Positions 62,626-64,000 of a stretch of 64,000 nucleotides of DNA are shown piece by piece. The position numbers and the translations under genes were made by a program. This stretch comes from Nemertoderma westbladi (lineage: Eukaryota; Xenacoelomorpha; Nemertodermatida; Nemertodermatidae): assembly GCA_032718475.1 (NCBI GenBank), contig JAUCBJ010007484.1, forward strand, positions 124,001 to 188,000, in the 5' to 3' direction. The notes below the pieces were generated by a model, which ran no database searches, had not been told where the DNA came from, and saw only the letters and a list, made by a program, of their open reading frames with translations. Position 1 is the first letter of the stretch, and every line of letters starts with the position of its first letter.

Positions 62626-64000
62626 TACCATTATAAAATTCCCAATGTTGTATAGCCATGTACAAAACTCATTATAAGTTATTGAGAATGGAAATGGATG
62701 AAAATGAAAGTGGAATGTATAATACTGATGTTAAGCAAAGAAAATTTGACGACATCCACGTAGTTTTAATATATTTATTTATTTATATTTATATTTTATG
62801 TCTTACAGCCTTGGAGTTGTATAGGCGTTATACTGGTAACATTCGTAATGTCCCGGCAAGTGAAATGCCAAGTATACCAGTTGCTCTATTGTATGTAGTA
62901 CTAATTTACTATCAGTAATACCTTAGTTCCTTATTTTAGTTCTAATGTAATCCACCCTATTCTATTGCATTGCAATGGGACCGGGAACTGGAAAGCAAAA
63001 GGGTTGGATGTATTGAAGGAAATAATTTACTCCGTTTACATTTACATCAATTATGGAGAATATCATTGTTATTATTTCCCAAATATGTATATTTTCCAAA
63101 TATGCTTCGTTTCCTTTTCGTTATGCCATCCATGCCTACAACTACTACACAACAACTTCAACAATACTATACTAAAATCAGTTTACAATAATCAGCCAGG
63201 TATTAATATAGACAATTATTATGTTCCGAGTTTCAAACTGTGTTCGTCTCTCAGAAGCAAAGACACTAATCGAATTGCAATTAATACCGTCACTGCTATG
63301 TTAGGGGGGATGCCAGCTGATTGAATTCTAAGCACTGGGTCGTTCAAATGTTTTATTTGTAAATCTTCAGATTTCCTTACAGTAAGAAAATCGTGTCTGT
63401 TTGTTTGTCTGTCTGACTGTCTGTTTGTCACACGAAAGCCTCCGAAACTATCCGGTCAATTGTGTTGTTTTTTACCCTCCTGCAGTGTATGGTCTGAATG
63501 GGTGTGTAAAGAAATTTTCAGAAAAATACAGTAATTAGTTTTTGCAAAAAATGAAATAAACGAAAAGTGCCATAGACGCAATGGTAAAATTACACCAATA
63601 ACAGCAGGTGTTCATGATGAAAAATGGCTTGTAATGGATTTATACTCAGGCTTAGTATAAATCGATGAGGTTGCCAAGATTATTGTACTTACTACTTAGT
63701 ACACCCATACTGTTTGCTTAGGCCCTACTGCCTATACTCCACCCCTTATACAAATTCTTCATAGGGTAGGTGTGTGTTAAATATTTCATACAGCTGATAG
63801 CCTTATCAGTAAAGGTATGGGCGAATGTGAATTATTCATAATTCCAGGTGAATGAATTTTAGTAATAATGTAGGCTTTTAACTGTAGTACTGTACTGTTA
63901 TAGTATAATAATAATGAATGGAGATTGACCCAACTACTACTGGTGTCTTTGCTTGAACACAGTTAATAAAAAGCCAGCTATAAGAACAAACAAACGTAGT
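62626..64000. other. AT-rich sequence, no supported gene
   Basis: Short open frames (for example 62658-62918 and 62965-63324) show no recognisable domain, and composition gives no coding signal. A 'gtctgtttgtttgtctgtctg' type microsatellite lies at 63390-63432. Confidence 0.5.

Noticed and set aside
62658-63324. Short frames of 73-119 codons taken as host genes
   Set aside because: There is no domain, no splice structure and no coding composition.

Overview
The window reads as a gene-poor, repeat-dominated stretch of an animal nuclear genome. BEL/Pao retrotransposons are known only from animals, and here they occur with a Ty3/Gypsy element, non-LTR (LINE) elements, a foldback element and four large tandem arrays. 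The species cannot be fixed; a marine or other invertebrate is most likely (inference). I found no host gene that I could support.

Left part. Positions 1-2673 (-) hold a long, stop-free Gag-like frame of a BEL/Pao element that runs off the left edge, with a candidate 5' LTR (2749-3581). Two arrays follow: a 52-bp unit (3582-5684) and a 23-bp unit (6225-8463). Positions 8.5-16.4 kb carry pieces of one LINE family in both orientations. The LINE is broken by two copies (A and B) of an unclassified AT-rich repeat of 2.6-3 kb that carries a tRNA-like relic.

Centre (16.5-51.9 kb). This is a stack of nested LTR elements. The oldest, BEL-3 (-), survives as an RNase H fragment (50949-51495), an integrase (36378-37847), an exonuclease-like gene (32927-33748 plus 17314-18885), a polypurine tract and a 3' LTR (about 17133 down to 16560). 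BEL-1 (18886-32926, -, 5-bp target duplication CCATC) landed in the exonuclease-like gene. BEL-2 (37848-50948, +, target duplication ATCGG) landed between the RNase H and integrase parts. A young Gypsy element (40413-45679, -, target duplication GTCGG) then landed in the Gag of BEL-2. A decayed second Gypsy lies at about 35.1-36.3 kb.

The most interesting gene is at 20339-22699 (-), between the integrase and 3' LTR of BEL-1. It is a 786-residue protein with motifs like a DEDD 3'-5' exonuclease followed by three zinc knuckles. BEL-3 carries a diverged, decayed homologue in the same position, so the gene looks like a lineage trait of this BEL group.

BEL-1 pol and gag are broken by stops and frameshifts. 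BEL-2 has lost RT, RNase H and integrase. The Gypsy gag and pol are open throughout and its two LTRs differ by one base, so it is the only element here that looks recently autonomous.

Right part. After a TACC microsatellite come a dead LINE of another type (53395-55618, +), a 492-bp foldback element (56286-56777), a 4.9-kb array of about 170 copies of a 29-bp unit (57485-62410), a SINE-like repeat and featureless AT-rich DNA.
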